64,000 nucleotides of DNA from Ustulina deusta (Eukaryota > Ascomycota > Sordariomycetes > Xylariales > Xylariaceae), in contig JAJNNX010000050.1 in assembly GCA_023159155.1 (NCBI GenBank), positions 62,001-126,000 of the forward strand. The letters are read 5' to 3'. The translations under genes and the position numbers were made by a program. The notes under the pieces are model-generated. The model was not told the origin of the DNA. It made no database searches and saw only the letters and a list, made by a program, of their open reading frames with translations. Shown piece by piece: positions 45,804 through 57,951 of this stretch. Position 1 is the stretch's first letter, and the number at the start of each line of letters is the position of its first letter.

Positions 45804-46840
45804 ATGCCTCAGTCATCGAAATCCCGGGATTCTACCCGGAAAAGGGAACCCTCAGACATTGATCCTATTCAGGGTGAGGGCTTGTCTGGTGAGGACGCCG
45901 AAGAGTCGACGGCGCCTTCAAGATTCCCACCTGAAGAAGAAGCGGCATGTACATCTGCCATCCAAACAAACCCTTCAGTCGCCATTGCTCGTGCTAACTG
46001 TCCGCCTCTTTCGCAGAGTCTCGTAAGTGAATCTAACGAGAAGAAATCTGAAGCAAACGCCCTCTTCTCGTCTGCCAAATACGAAAATGCCATCAACAAA
46101 TATGAAGAGGCCAACGCCATCTGCCCTCACTATCTCGACTACGAGCTTGCCGTACTGAAGTCGAACACTGCCGCCTGCCACCTCAAGCTCAAACAGTACA
46201 AGGAAGCAATACAGTGTGCTACCGAGTCCCTGGACAGTTTAGGTCGTTCGGAGAAGGTCGCGCTCGAATCCGCCGAGAAATTGAACGAGGAGGCCGAAAA
46301 GGAGGCGGAGGAGGATGAGCCAGAGGAGGAGATTGTCAGCGCCGGGGCCCAGAAAAGCGCCCCAGCTATCGTAAAAGAGACGGATGTCCAGCAGGCCGCT
46401 CGCAAGCGACAGGATGACATCCTCCGGATAAGGGCCAAAGCTCTGATGCGTCGTGCCCGGGCGAGGAGCGAGCTCGGCGGATGGTCCAATCTGTCTGGTG
46501 CCGAAGAAGACTACAAGACCCTCTCCACCATGGCGAACTTGACCGGCACAGACGAGAAGATCGTCCAATCTCAATTACGAACCCTCCCACCGAGGGTCAA
46601 GGCGGCGCAAGAGAAAGAAATGAGCGAGATGTGGGGGAAGCTGAAAGATGTAAGTGCTATCCTCTTCTTACGCGTTTCTGGTGGCATATTCAGGCGAAAA
46701 TCTTTGGCAGCTAATCGATCGGGCAGCTCGGTAATGGTATATTGAAACCCTTTGGCCTCAGCACCGAAAATTTCCAGATGGTAAAAGACGAAAAAACGGG
46801 TGGCTATAGCATGAATTTCAACCAAAATCAAAAACCCTAG
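45804..46840 (+). CDS. Tetratricopeptide repeat protein 1 (TTC1) homologue
   Basis: Exons 45804-46649 and 46727-46840 give about 319 residues. After a polar N-terminal region (1-70), TPR helices follow: [53 protein letters not shown], then an acidic insert (about 160-180) and a third repeat around [21 protein letters not shown]. The C terminus [21 protein letters not shown] plus [10 protein letters not shown] is the conserved TTC1 tail, which confirms the short second exon. TPR proteins of this type bind chaperones and, in animals, G-protein alpha subunits and Ras; the fungal role is not established. The gene starts 158 bp after direct repeat copy 2, so its promoter is close to that element. 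Confidence 0.88.
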
Positions 46841-47557
46841 TAACGTAGGGTGCCAGTAGTAGTCCTCACTTCTCATCTCTTCGCCTCAAAAACGTCCGTA
46901 ATACGATCAAGCCCGCCGCATTGCATGACGAAAATTGGACCTGCAACAAACTAAAACCTTTCCAAAGATTATGGGATCACGCGAACCCAAGGTTGGCCAA
47001 ATAGTAGATTCGATCACGGTCTCTTCCCCGAATTAGCTCAGAGTTAACCCCGGATTTCTCAGTAGGCAAGTGCCCACGGCCGTGGCGGAGGACAGCTCGG
47101 AAACCCCAGCATCCAATATCCTGCAACATGACAGGATACAGAATCAAGCAAGGATCTGATCATAACGTCTTATTGTTAAGCCCTAGCCCCTTCGAGTGAT
47201 GTGTTCTAGCGAAGTTATTCAAAGCATAGCATCGTTCCTACAATTGTGATCGATAGTTCTAGTAGAGACCATCAAAATGCATTGGATCTTGGACGATAGG
47301 GATTGGGGTGCTAGGTAATACAAACATTGGCTGGTAGGTGGTTATCAATGGCCCCCACGGCGTCCTAATCATCATACTATGCAGTATCACTTGCCGACCA
47401 CGCCGATTTCCCCGCATGCGAGTCCAGCTTAGTTACCGTGATCTCGTTCATCCAGAAACCGAGTCTAACCCTGCATTGCCTCTTATCACGGCAATGAGTG
47501 TATTCTTATGAGCTTTAGTTAGATATACAGGTCTACGGGTGCAACTATAGCTTCATT
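46841..47557. other. Intergenic, no gene seen
   Basis: 3' region of the TTC1 gene and promoter of the amidase gene. Confidence 0.55.
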
Positions 47558-50140
47558 ATGCCACCAGTCACTGTAACAATAGCCTCTGGTGCAACTTGGG
47601 AGGAGGTGGCCGCAGATCGTCAGCGGCATCGAGATATCACATTGGCATCTTTGAAACCACCGCCCCCTGAACTGCTAACAGGCGATATACCGGTCGATAC
47701 GACAGGTATCCCCAAGTCCATACTTACAGCCGAAGATCTGGAAATCACGGAGAGAAACGTAGAAGACTTAGCTTCGATGCTTGCGTCAGGCCAATGGAGC
47801 GCAAAGACAGTCATCCAAGCCTTCATGCGGCGAGCAAGCCTAGCACAGCAGCTCACGAACTGCGTGGCGGAGCTACTCCCAGAACAAGCGTTAAAGAGAG
47901 CAGCTGAACTGGACGACCACCTCGCTGCCACCGGACAACCCATCGGTCCACTCCACGGCGTCCCTATCAGCGTCAAGGAGCATATCGGGATCAAGGGCTA
48001 CGACTTGAACGCGGGTTTCGTCAGCTGGGTCGGTAGGGTCGCCAAGGACGACGCGTATATACTGCAGATCCTCTGGAGTGCGGGCGCTGTGTTCTACGTG
48101 CGGACCACGCAGCCACAGACGCTCATGCATCTCGAGACGAGCAACAATCTGTATGGGTAAGTCCTAGCTTTTTCAGTCCGTCTTCCTCCTACCTATTCCA
48201 GATAGCACCGGTAGTCCTTGGTGCGAAGAAGAGGGGAGAAAATAAGCATGAGAGCATGGATAAGTGACTCCTCCGGCTGATTTTCTATTCTGTCTCTCTC
48301 CCTCTACACAGCACCACGGTAAATCCCCACAACACAACTCTCACGGCCGGCGGGTCCTCCGGTGGCGAGGGCGCGCTAGTAGGCCTCCGGGGCTCCGTTC
48401 TCGGAATCGGCACAGACATAGGCGGATCGATTCGGTCTCCAGCCGCTAATAATGGCGTATTCGGATTCAAGCCCACAGCGCTGCGGTTACCCGTGAATGG
48501 GTGGTCTGCCACGATGGCGGGCGCCGATCATATCCTCGGCACAATTGGACCCTTATCCACAAGCCTTGAAGGCGTCTCGCTCTTCGTTCGTACGATTCTA
48601 CGCGCCCGTCCGTGGCTCAGAGAGCCGAGCCTAGTGCCGGTTCCGTGGAAGGACGAAGACCAACTCGGAGAGGAGGGGAAGGGGCGCAAATTGAGGGTCG
48701 GGGTTATCTGGGATGACGGTGTCGTGCGGCCGCATCCGCCTGTCGCGGCCGCCTTGTCGCGAGTCGTGGAGAAATTGAGGAACAGCGATGATGTGGAGAT
48801 CGTGAACTGGGAGTGCTGGAAACATGATCTAGCATGGGAGATCATCGTACGTCACAACTTCGCCCTTATTTTCATATGTCTGCACGGCCGTTCTGTATTT
48901 CTAGATTCAAGGCTACGGATTCCCGGGGTCTGGTGACGCACAGGGGGGGACTCTACACAGCTGATACTACTGGTTGTCTAGGCCGGGCTATATTTCTGTG
49001 ATGGAGGTGCCGAGGAAAAGGCGGCCATTCACGCGTCTGGGGAACCATTACTGCCCCTATCGAAATGGATTCTCCTCGATAACCCACACGTCCAAGAGCA
49101 CACGTGAGTCTCGCACACCTTTTACATCATACTCTCTATGCGATGCTATAATCGAAACATGACACTCACTTGCGACAAATGTCTCCAGGATTCCAACTCT
49201 TTGGCAAGCACATCAAGATCGCGATGCATACCGTGCTTCGTATGCGGCCCTCTGGAACGAGAGGGCCGTCGACGTGATCCTATGCCCAGGTCAGTCTACT
49301 GGATACTCTTATCCCACCTTTTGACATGTCTCAAGAGAACGATTCGTCTGATTAGGGAGTCCCTACTCCTATTACTCCTGCAAAATTATCCCGAGACCGT
49401 TTCCGTTTTCAACCATAAATGGCAATTATTGACTCGAAATTCTCCAATAGCCGGCCCAGGCGTCGCGCCTAAACTCGGGACAGCTCGCTATTGGGGTTAC
49501 ACATCACAGGTAAATACAATCTAAGTTTCAGTCTTGAATTTCTTGCACTATCTTTTCCATTCAGCATATGATATTTATTCACGCCTATCCCTCTCTCCAT
49601 TCATCCACACCCTTCGCCCCTACATAGAAACCTTCCTTTAGGTATCTGGGTATTAAGCATATGCGCCGTAGTGGAATCTCCTTAACTATCCAGCCATCGT
49701 ATTTCCCACTGGTATCAAAGTCGGCCCTACTCAGGAAGAAGGCAACAATACGCACAAGTACCCGGCAGACTACAAGCCGATGAGCGAGGCAGATGGGTAC
49801 AACTACAGCTTATGGAGGGAACATGGGGTCGAAGGATATGCGGGTGCTCCGGTATCGTTGCAGCTAGTAGGACGGATGTAAGTTCCTTTTTCATTCACGT
49901 CTCTTCTCCTTCGCCCTCCTCCACCCTTTCTTGTCTACCTCGGTTCTATGCCGGTATCGAACGCTTGCTTTCTCACTCGAATGGGTTTGCTATGGGATCC
50001 ACATCGAAAAATACGGGTTATAGTCTATGGATGTGGTTTCACGGAGCTAACTTATCGGTCGTCTTAGGTACGAAGATGAGAAACTGCTTCGTGCTCTTGA
50101 TACATTACTTGACGCCGCTGGGTTGGCGAAGACATGCTGA
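47558..50140 (+). CDS. Amidase-signature hydrolase (fungal acetamidase-like)
   Basis: Seven exons: 47558-48156, 48312-48846, 48982-49103, 49189-49289, 49451-49509, 49672-49877 and 50068-50140, about 564 residues, the normal length. The catalytic Ser-cis-Ser-Lys triad is complete: Lys140 in SVKEHIGIKG, Ser215 in TAGGSSGGEG, and nucleophile Ser239 in DIGGSIRSPA; the 24-residue spacing between the serines is as in FAAH-type enzymes. Conserved later segments are YFCDGGAEEK, RDAYRASYAALWNERAVDVILCPG, ARYWGYTSQWNLLNYPAIVFP and PVSLQLVGRMYEDEKLLRAL. It hydrolyses a carboxylic amide, releasing ammonia; the natural substrate (for example acetamide) is not known. No signal peptide, so probably cytosolic. 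Splice sites from exon 3 on were set by family reading and all keep frame. Confidence 0.9.
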
Positions 50141-50435
50141 GTGAGCATATCAATTTGATCTTCAATGTCGCCTAACGTAGCTAGGTTGCGGCATAGGGCA
50201 ACATGTCATGACATCTACCTAAGTGGGAATTTAAATAAGCACACTTGACAGGCAATATATCTAGATGTTCAAATAAACCCCTTGCCCATTGCACATACTT
50301 CATCTCCTCGTTCTATATATATAATATATCTAAAGCACAATAGAAGGAAAGAAGAGTAAAGCAAACAAGGAAAAGGAGAGAGAAAAGAGGAAGAGCAGGG
50401 AGGATGGCTAAAATTCGTAAAACGAGACTGAATTC
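50141..50435. other. 3' region of the amidase gene
   Basis: No gene; purine-rich on the plus strand at 50330-50405. Confidence 0.5.
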
Positions 50436-50560
50436 CCTTTTTTTCTTCTTCTTCTTCTTCTTTTCATCACCCAGGACCAGATTCGAACCGACTTTCTGAA
50501 TAGAGGATTGCCTCAGTTCTGTTCTGGGGGACACCCAATCCCTACACCATAGAAACGTAC
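50436..50560 (-). repeat. tRNA-like (SINE or pseudo-tRNA) sequence with GAA tail
   Basis: On the minus strand an A-box-like TGGTGTAGGGATTGGG (50534-50549) is followed by a B-box-like GGTTCGAATCT (50479-50489), then a (GAA)n A-rich tail (about 50435-50466). The T-arm can pair only with several G-U pairs, and the acceptor stem cannot form fully, so I do not call a working tRNA. Box spacing is about 15 nt longer than in an intronless tRNA. A tRNA plus A-rich tail is the layout of a SINE or retroposed tRNA. Confidence 0.4.
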
Positions 50561-50986
50561 GCCAGACGTTTATTTACGATTAACTCCTATGTCTGTCCTG
50601 CGGTTGGGTTCTCTCCACCTGCTGCCGTTCTTTCATCGACTTATGTTTAGTAGGGGGTCGGAAGGGGGTGTGCATATGAGGGATGAGTACAAGATACAGT
50701 TGATGATAACCCGGTTTCTTATTTGCACAATCTTAGCGATAGCAAGGAAATTTTACTCTGCTCGCGGGATTTGGGAGAAATGGGCACACTCGCGTGACAC
50801 AGGGACACTCCAGCAGTGAGTGGTAGATGTCAATTGCTCGAGAATAACCCCGACGCTTATCTAGACTAGTTCAGTTCACCACATCACCATCACCATCACC
50901 ATCGCCATCGCTATATCCACGGTATGCTGAATGCCGTACTTATACACGCCCTCATACTGCCCGTGTTCCTTATGAAGCACACCGTC
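50561..50986. other. Intergenic with CAC/CAT repeat
   Basis: Holds an (ATCACC)n-like run at about 50880-50911, just beyond the POL32 stop. No gene. Confidence 0.55.
50880..50911. repeat. CAC/CAT trinucleotide-rich microsatellite
   Basis: Repeated caccat units in the 3' region of POL32. Confidence 0.65.
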
Positions 50987-52506
50987 TCACTTCTTCGAGA
51001 AGAAGGACATGATATTGCCCTGGGCGCCTTTACTCGCGGCGCCCTTCTTAGATTTTGCAGCCGGCTCCGACTTGACAGTTCGTTGTTGCTGTTTAGCCTT
51101 GGGTGGTGGGGGCGGTGCCTCGTCTTCAGAGAAGGACTCCCAGCCCGGCTCCTGGATGGTAACAAGGTAGCCCTTCTCGTCCATAATCTGCTTCTTGCGC
51201 ATGACACGGCGCCGTCCCCTCCGTCTACCACCACTCGCGCTCGACACTACCTCAGCCGGCTCCTCAGTTTTCGCCTCCGGCTCGGGTTCAGGTGGTGGCG
51301 GCTCTTCGTCCATCGGGTCCTCCTCTGGACTGTCTGCCGTCTTCTCGGGCTCTTCTTCTTCGTCACTTTCCTCCATCATACGTCGGAGGTCGGCTTCGCG
51401 GTCTTTGCGGGCCTGTCGGGCACTGCTGTCTTCATGCTTGACGCCTGGCATTGGTTCTGTGTCGTCCTCTCCATCATCCGACATAGCCCCCGTGGTTTGG
51501 TTGCTCTCAGCACCACTAGTTGCGGCTGACTTGGCCGATGACTCGGCAGCTTTTGTCACTGGTTTCTTAGGTTTCGCGGCTGCTCTTGCGAACATCTGAC
51601 TGATACCTGAGGATCCTTGACGCTTCAAGGAGGCGGCAGGCGTCGACTTCTTTGCGGGAGCGGATGGGGCAGTCGGTTTCGAGACATCCTTGGGCTCTTC
51701 TTTGACGACAACTGCTGCTGCAGGCTTTGTTTCTTGCTTGACAGGGGGCTTTGATTCAATTTTGGGTTGAGGTGCATTGGTCACGGGTATTGGGCCACCT
51801 CGTCGCTCTTTCTTACGCACATTCGGGTTCGCTACTGTGCCATAGACCTTGCTCGAATTAGGGACGTTATCTGTTGTGGAAACTTGGAGGACTTGTCTCG
51901 CCGCGTCGGTGAGAATTTGGAGGTCCTTGAGGGGATGTGGCGCTACGCTGTAGACATGAATGGAAGCAACCTCGTTGTATTGTGACAATGACTCTGCAGA
52001 TTCAGTCAGTCGTCATCTCTATCGCTGTTGGCCATGTCGGACCCAGGACCGGGCTCACCTTGGAGCTGTTCTTGGCTCACCAAAGAGAGGGTATGGGTGG
52101 GTACGAGCTCGGAGAACGGGGCGTCGACGGCTTCGGAGGTCTGGGAGTCGGTCATCTCAACATCTTGGTCTTGCTGCACCGGTCTGCTCTTGGTGCCGTA
52201 GACTATGTAGGTGGCATGCAGCGTGTTCGGGCGTTTGTCGTTCTGCCATTTGTGGAAGTCATAGAGCATTCTGCCGTGTATCAGCGTCGGTTCCCTCTAC
52301 GACACCACGACTGGGATCTGAGAAGCGTACTCCTTCGCCGTGTTCACATGGACCTTCAGAGCTCTGCTTAGCAATCGATATGTGACCTTGGCAACGAGTC
52401 AGCATTGGGTGAGATGGCCAAATGTTTCTGGAATGTTGGAGGTATAACTCACGACCTGATCCTCGGTCAGGATCTTCTGAGCCAGATACTGTCTGTAGTC
52501 TTCCAT
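50987..52506 (-). CDS. POL32: DNA polymerase delta subunit 3 (Pol32/Cdc27/p66)
   Basis: Exons 52453-52506, 52331-52386, 52059-52270 and 50987-51993 give about 442 residues. The N terminus MEDYRQYLAQKILTEDQV, then VTYRLLSRALKVHVNTAKEMLYDFH and TLHATYIVYG form the winged-helix domain that binds the polymerase delta B-subunit. The rest is disordered and charged, with many Lys, Glu and Pro. The C terminus QGNIMSFFSKK is a PCNA-interacting box (Gln432, Ile435, Phe438, Phe439). A Gly-Arg-Arg-rich segment (GGRRRGRRRVMRKKQIMDEKGY) precedes it. The subunit supports processive synthesis and is needed for translesion synthesis with Rev1/Pol zeta. It shares a 667 bp upstream region with the divergent RAD18 gene. 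Confidence 0.93.
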
Positions 52507-53173
52507 TTTCAAAGACGTCGGTTGAGCACCGTAAACAGAGAAGAAGAGAGGAGGGCGAAGAAAAAACGGAAAATAGGGCTTTCCAAGTTCACGCAGACGA
52601 GCGCCTAGGTAGGTATATCCCAGTCCACTGACCAAATTTATGACTGAGTGAGGTCAGTGAAGGCCAGAGATGCTGAATGAGCTTCAGAGCGCGTTACAGG
52701 GACGCGTTAAGTGGTGGGGCACAATGTGTGCGGCCCGCAAGTACTATCCCTGTAAAATTATATGTGAAAGTACCTAGACAAGCAGCAAATCAGTACCTAG
52801 GTAGGTACCTACTACTGCATCCCTGATGCACTCGTCGAATATGGGATATGGATGGGTCTTCATGGCAAGCGCGTCTTAGACAGGCACCTACGTAGGTACC
52901 TAGAACGCCACTGCAGAATGCCTGCCTCGATGATTCCCGCTGAGACCTTCACGAGAGACATATATCTATTGAGTGATCGGATCAAATAACAATTCTCAAC
53001 AAAGGCGAGGGTGCCAGCAATTTCCAACGGGAAAAACAACAACAACAAAAAATAAAAAAAGGAGCTCTCAGGGCAATTACATCTTGTTCATCCATATTCA
53101 TGTACCTGGCAAGACCATTCGACTCGTCAACAAGAACTGTGCACGCTGTCAGGCCTCCGCAGAAAGCTCCATC
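52507..53173. promoter_or_regulatory. Shared divergent promoter region of POL32 and RAD18
   Basis: 667 bp between the two start codons, with TAGGTACCTAGGTA words at 52770-52815 and 52888-52901. No ORF of note; the frame at 52973-53173 is an upstream extension of RAD18 without conserved character. Confidence 0.6.
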
Positions 53174-54538
53174 ATGAACAACGACGACCTCGACAGCGTC
53201 GCCGACTCGACAGATTGGCTGTCGACGCCGCTCTCGGGCCTCTCTGCCGTCGAAGCCGCCCTACGCTGCCAGATCTGCAAGGATTTCTACAAGACGCCCA
53301 TGCTGACATCATGCAACCACACCTTCTGCTCCCTGTGCATCCGCCGTGCCCTCTCCACCGGCGGAAAGTGCCCGCTGTGCCGCGCCTCCGAACAGGAGGT
53401 GAAGCTGCGAAGTAACTGGTCGATGGAGGAAGTTGTCGCTGCCTTTACACACACTCGGTCCGCCGTGCTCGACTTCGCGAGAAGACCGCCCACGATAACA
53501 CGAGAAGAGACGCCGAAGCGGAAGGCAGACGACATGGAAGAGGACGGAGAGCAGCAGGAGAGCAGCCAACAACGCTCGAGCAAGAGGTTGCGTTCCTCGG
53601 CGCGTCTCAGCAAGACGCGGGGCATGGAAGCCACCGCCGAAATGGCCCGCCGAGAATCCCACATCCCCGATCCTGAGCCCGTCAACGTCGAGCCCGACGA
53701 CGGCCTCGTTGCCTGTCCCATCTGCTGGCGACGCATGAAACCGCTCCAGGTCGACAGACACATCGACACCTCGTGTCCCGGTGAGCCACAGCCACAGCCA
53801 GATCCGACACCGCCCGCTCAGCCTTCGCGGCGCAGTTCGGCCAAACCAACAAGCATAACGAGCGCCTTCGCGCCGTCGTCCTCAACCACATCCGCGCCAT
53901 CCTTATCCAAAAAGCCACAACCGACCCCGGACCGACTCCCAGCGCTCAACTACTCCATGCTGAAAGAGACACAGCTGCGCAAGGAGCTCTCCGAACTCAG
54001 TCTCTCAACGAGCGGTAACCGCGGCACGCTAGAGCGTCGCCATCGCGAGTGGGTCATGATCTGGAACGCGAACTGCGACTCGCAGCGCCCGCGGCGCCGG
54101 GCCGAGTTGCTGCACGACCTAGAGGTCTGGGAGCGCACGCTAGGCTCGCGGGCGCCGACGGCTTCGCGCTCCGCCGCCATGGGCGCACAGATCCGGGACA
54201 AGGATTTCGACGCCGCTGCCTGGGCCGCCAAGAATGACAACTTTTTCCGCGACCTGATAGCCGACGCGCGCCGTACGCGGGCCCAGGTCCAGCCCAAGCC
54301 CAAGCCCGACGACGGCGGCAAGGAGAACGCAGTCAACGGGGTACCAGCTTCGGACGAAGCTCGTGGGACAGTAAAGCTGACGGTAGAATCCGACACGCCG
54401 GTATTACTAGATTCAAGACGGCTGGTCATTGATCTTGTAGACGACCCGCCTGTCACGACAGCGAGGAGAGCAGCAGAAGAAATGGAAAGCGAATCAACAC
54501 TCATATGCGCCTTCACTTCTCCTCAGGAAAGGAAATAA
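53174..54538 (+). CDS. RAD18: Postreplication repair E3 ubiquitin ligase Rad18
   Basis: Single exon, 454 residues from Met at 53174 (MNNDDLDSVADSTDWL). The open frame extends 201 bp upstream, but the family starts just before the RING. The C3HC4 RING has Cys32, 35, 47, His49, Cys52, 55, 66 and 69. A UBZ4-type finger lies at 181-201 (Cys181, Cys184, His196, Cys201). A SAP domain follows at about 258-292 (LNYSMLKETQLRKELSELSL and ERRHREWVMIWN). The C-terminal part has AAAWAAKNDNFFRDLIADAR, typical of Rad18. It works with Rad6 to attach ubiquitin to PCNA at stalled forks, switching on translesion synthesis. The 3' end converges with CHM7, 121 bp between stops. Confidence 0.96.
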   Translation: MNNDDLDSVADSTDWLSTPLSGLSAVEAALRCQICKDFYKTPMLTSCNHTFCSLCIRRALSTGGKCPLCRASEQEVKLRSNWSMEEVVAAFTHTRSAVLDFARRPPTITREETPKRKADDMEEDGEQQESSQQRSSKRLRSSARLSKTRGMEATAEMARRESHIPDPEPVNVEPDDGLVACPICWRRMKPLQVDRHIDTSCPGEPQPQPDPTPPAQPSRRSSAKPTSITSAFAPSSSTTSAPSLSKKPQPTPDRLPALNYSMLKETQLRKELSELSLSTSGNRGTLERRHREWVMIWNANCDSQRPRRRAELLHDLEVWERTLGSRAPTASRSAAMGAQIRDKDFDAAAWAAKNDNFFRDLIADARRTRAQVQPKPKPDDGGKENAVNGVPASDEARGTVKLTVESDTPVLLDSRRLVIDLVDDPPVTTARRAAEEMESESTLICAFTSPQERK

Positions 54539-54659
54539 TAGCTAGCCTAATGTCTCGTGAAATCTAGGCGTATACGGGGTAATGCGTATGTGTATGTATA
54601 TAGACGCACGTGGTGGCATGGGTATTCTTCAAATTCAGTATGTGCCTATGTTACAACGA

Positions 54660-56190
54660 TTACTCGGCCAGGATCTTCTCCGGCTCCTCTTTGCGCGGTT
54701 CGTCTACCGTGTCTAAGTGCATTCCACCAAACACATTCGCCGCCGCCGTGACGGGCGTAAGCGGTCGATTGTCCCCATCCAACGAAGTAGCAGCGACGGG
54801 TATCGGGCCGAGTTTCTCGAGCTCGGCCAGTCTGTGTCTCGTCTCCTCGGCCTCCTTCGCCTCCTGGGCTTCCTTCCTGACGCGGTCTGCCTCTTCTTCT
54901 TTCTTCCGCTCCTCCGCGAGCATTTCCTCGAACTCGTCGTCGACCTCGCCTTCGTCGACAACCGCGGCGTCGGCTCCGACTTGGGCAATCACGTTGCCCA
55001 CCTCGTCGACCTGGCCCATCTGCTCCCGCAGATCATCCAGCACGGCATCCACTCTCTCCACGCCACCGACTTGTGCGTTAAGGCTGCGCAGCGCGCCCGT
55101 GCTTGACTCCATGACGCGGACAAGCTGCACGTTATCAACCGCCTGTTGGATCTTTGTGGCCACCTCTTCGAGCTGGTTCAGCGTCGCATGACGCGTCGCC
55201 AGGTTTTTCTCGGCCAGTTTCTTCGACTTGAGCGCCGCGAGCGCCGAGACGCGGTTCTTCCTACGCACCGCGTCCAGTGCGGCTAGGCTAAGCTCATCGA
55301 CACGACGACTCAGCACCTCGGTCTGGTGTGTCAGTTCCTCCATAAGCTCCTTGAGGGATGCAATGGCGGAGTCCTCATCTGATACGCTCGCCGTCTCGGC
55401 GGGGTCTCGGATCCTGATTGTGTTCCCATCCGTCGCGAGCACCCCTTTATCCCTCGACAGGAACTTGACGAGCACGTCGAAGTCATTATCCGATAGCCTC
55501 TGCCCGTCTAATAAGTTTGCCTCGAACGTCCGCCGAAAATGCGTCCGCGAAAATATCCGCTCGAACGGCGCTCTCTGGCCTACTGTAGCGTCTGAAAAGG
55601 CTTTCGCGACCACCTCTAGATTCTGAAGAACAACCACTTGCCCTTTGGGCATGCTATCACCTGGTCCGCCCGTCAACCCAATCTGTCGTAGGGCCCACCC
55701 TGCCACGGCCCACGGCACTTGTCCCCACGAGTTGTGGTATATACTCTGCGTGGCCCTCAGAAACTGCGGCAGCGGGATCATCTCGTGGGCGGCAAGCGCT
55801 TCCTGCAGAACTGTGCCCAAGGCCAGCGGACGGCCAAATTGTTTGCTCTCGAGGGCGCGGAGTAAGGCATCGTCGAGTTCGAGGGTCAGGTGGTTTCGCG
55901 CGGGTGCTTTCGAAGGTGCATGGCCGGCTAGTGCGGCGTTGGACAGCCCACGCTTCCAAGCCGACACGTTGGCCTCGAAGCCATCGGGATTCAGGGTCCG
56001 CTGGGAGCGGAAATCGGAGTAGAGGGCAGGAAGGCGAGCTCTATTGTGGGGAAGGTGTTGGGATTAGCATGTGAAACATGGCGTAAATAGTAGACAGTGC
56101 CGTCTCTCGGATAGACGATGCGAGATGGTGCAATACTCACTTTCGAAAGTTCTGGTCGTTTTGTAAGAGATAATCAAGCAGCTCACTCAT
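54660..56190 (-). CDS. CHM7: ESCRT-III-like protein Chm7 (CHMP7)
   Basis: Exons 56141-56190 and 54660-56040 give about 476 residues. The short first exon (MSELLDYLLQNDQNFR) joins phase 2 to KARLPALYSDFRSQR. The N-terminal half is the winged-helix domain of CHMP7; the C-terminal half is a Snf7-type coiled coil rich in charged residues (RRKNRVSALAALKSKKLAEK, TLNQLEEVATKIQQAVDNV), followed by EFEEMLAEERKKEEEADRV, an acidic region. Known role: acts at the nuclear envelope and ER with Heh1-type proteins to recruit ESCRT-III and seal or survey nuclear pores. C-terminal motifs for Vps4 binding are not clearly visible. The gene faces RAD18 tail to tail. Confidence 0.85.
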
Positions 56191-57951
56191 AGTGAATGAT
56201 GACTCGACGGGTCTTGTCCTCGATGGATGTTGCCCTGGCGGAGTTTGTATGTATGTGCTGGGTAGACAGACGAAGGCTTCCGCGGTATTAATAAATGCTG
56301 CCTATATCATCGCATGTTCTGCCTGATAATGGAGGCGTCCAGGCCTTTTCACTGCGAGGAGCGATGCCAACAGTGGTGTGCAATGATTCGATGGAAGAGC
56401 TCGGAGCTTTGGCGGTTGGTTATCAGAACCAACAAGGTCGCTCGGCCTTTACCGCCTTATCGGGTCTTATCCGTGCGACGTCACTGTCCACTCTGGTGGG
56501 GGGTTCGTGCGGGTCAGACCTTACCTAGTAGGTATGTAACAGTGATTCTACCTACTATCTACGCATATCTACTAACTACTTACTTACCGAAGGTACATAT
56601 CCTTGACTAGGTGTATGCCTAAGACACAGACAGGTATCAAGCCGTTTCAGGGGTGACAGTTGCGCCAGATAATATCAAGTTTGAGTGATGCTCTCCGTGG
56701 TATGTGTAATTCTTTCAGCTTCAAATTGTAGCAAACGGTGAGGGTCTTTGAATAAGGCATCTGGACACAACAAAGGAAGAAAACGCCCTCGTCACCCGCA
56801 CTAACAATATAGATCCCACATCTCACTAAGCCTTCATTTCTATATCAGATCAGATGAAGGGGTTGTAGTGGACAGTCCAGATACTGCGTCGTCAATGTTT
56901 CGAATTGTATGCCATCTACCTGGCTACGTAGTATGTATGGTGTTGGATCTCCGAGTCTTGTGTGGTTTAGTTATGTAGCTGAAATCCACGCAGGCCGAAA
57001 GCCCAAATCATACCCGTGCCCCTAACGCTATCAAGCGGCCCTAACATCTATCTCATGTGTGAACAGACAGCCGACGTTGGAAGATCTATTACGTTACTTT
57101 CTTGGAAGGAAGAAAACTAATCACTTCGGAAATAACTACAGTAACTCTCTTGACTGGAATTACGCATTATGGGAGCTTGCAACAGAGTATTACATTAAGG
57201 ATGATGGCTGATTTCCCATGTCCAGTTTTATAGGAACATCATGGTTGGTAATATTTGTCCCATGACTTCATTAGCGTTGCTAAGCTTCTCTGCCTCGCCT
57301 GTGGGAGCAAGACAGGGGCATCCGCGTCTTAGGCATTCTACGTCCTCCCGGAACTTTGAGACTTGCAGAACATGAAATTACCAACTCTATATACCGAAGC
57401 CCAATCCTGAGTTCACTCTCTTTAGAGAGCATTCTTTCCGTTGTGAGGCTGCTCTCGACCCATCGAAGGCTACTCCTGGTTGTCTACTCCCACCTTCCCG
57501 GTGAGAAAAGTGGTGGAATTTTGGCCCGTCATATATCCGGGCTCCGGTAGCGGTATTTGTGGAAGGATACATTGTGGGGTTTCCATTAGATGCATGTATT
57601 CACGAATCCCGACCGATGAAGACACGTATTGCCGGACTTATGTAGTAGCTCGTCCGGGTGGGCATAAGAGAAACAGGCATGTCTACAGGTCGAAGGGGTG
57701 TGAGCTCGGCCAGAGGCGGAGAATGATGTTATGTCTTACTCTTGCTAAGCAGGATAATTCCGTTTCGACGATATAAATGATTGAGAACAGCCGAAGCAAT
57801 TCCTCTCCTCGTAAGACCTAAGCACCCCTGGCAACTCCTCTTTTGATTTTATTTCGTGATCATACTCGCCATTACAGTTTGACTACCTAGACAGATCTTC
57901 TAACCCCCAGAACAAGCTGCTATTCGACAATTTCTACCAGTGTCTCTCGCG
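56191..57951. other. Intergenic, 1.75 kb, no gene seen
   Basis: Mixed composition with short non-conserved frames on both strands. Includes the promoter of the aldo-keto reductase. Confidence 0.5.
57772..57778 (+). promoter_or_regulatory. Putative TATA box of the aldo-keto reductase gene
   Basis: tataaat lies about 175 bp before the ATG. Confidence 0.35.

Noticed and set aside
53287..53769. Long minus-strand open frame opposite RAD18
   Set aside because: It is the shadow of GC-rich RAD18 coding sequence; the plus strand encodes RING and UBZ domains with exact cysteine spacing.
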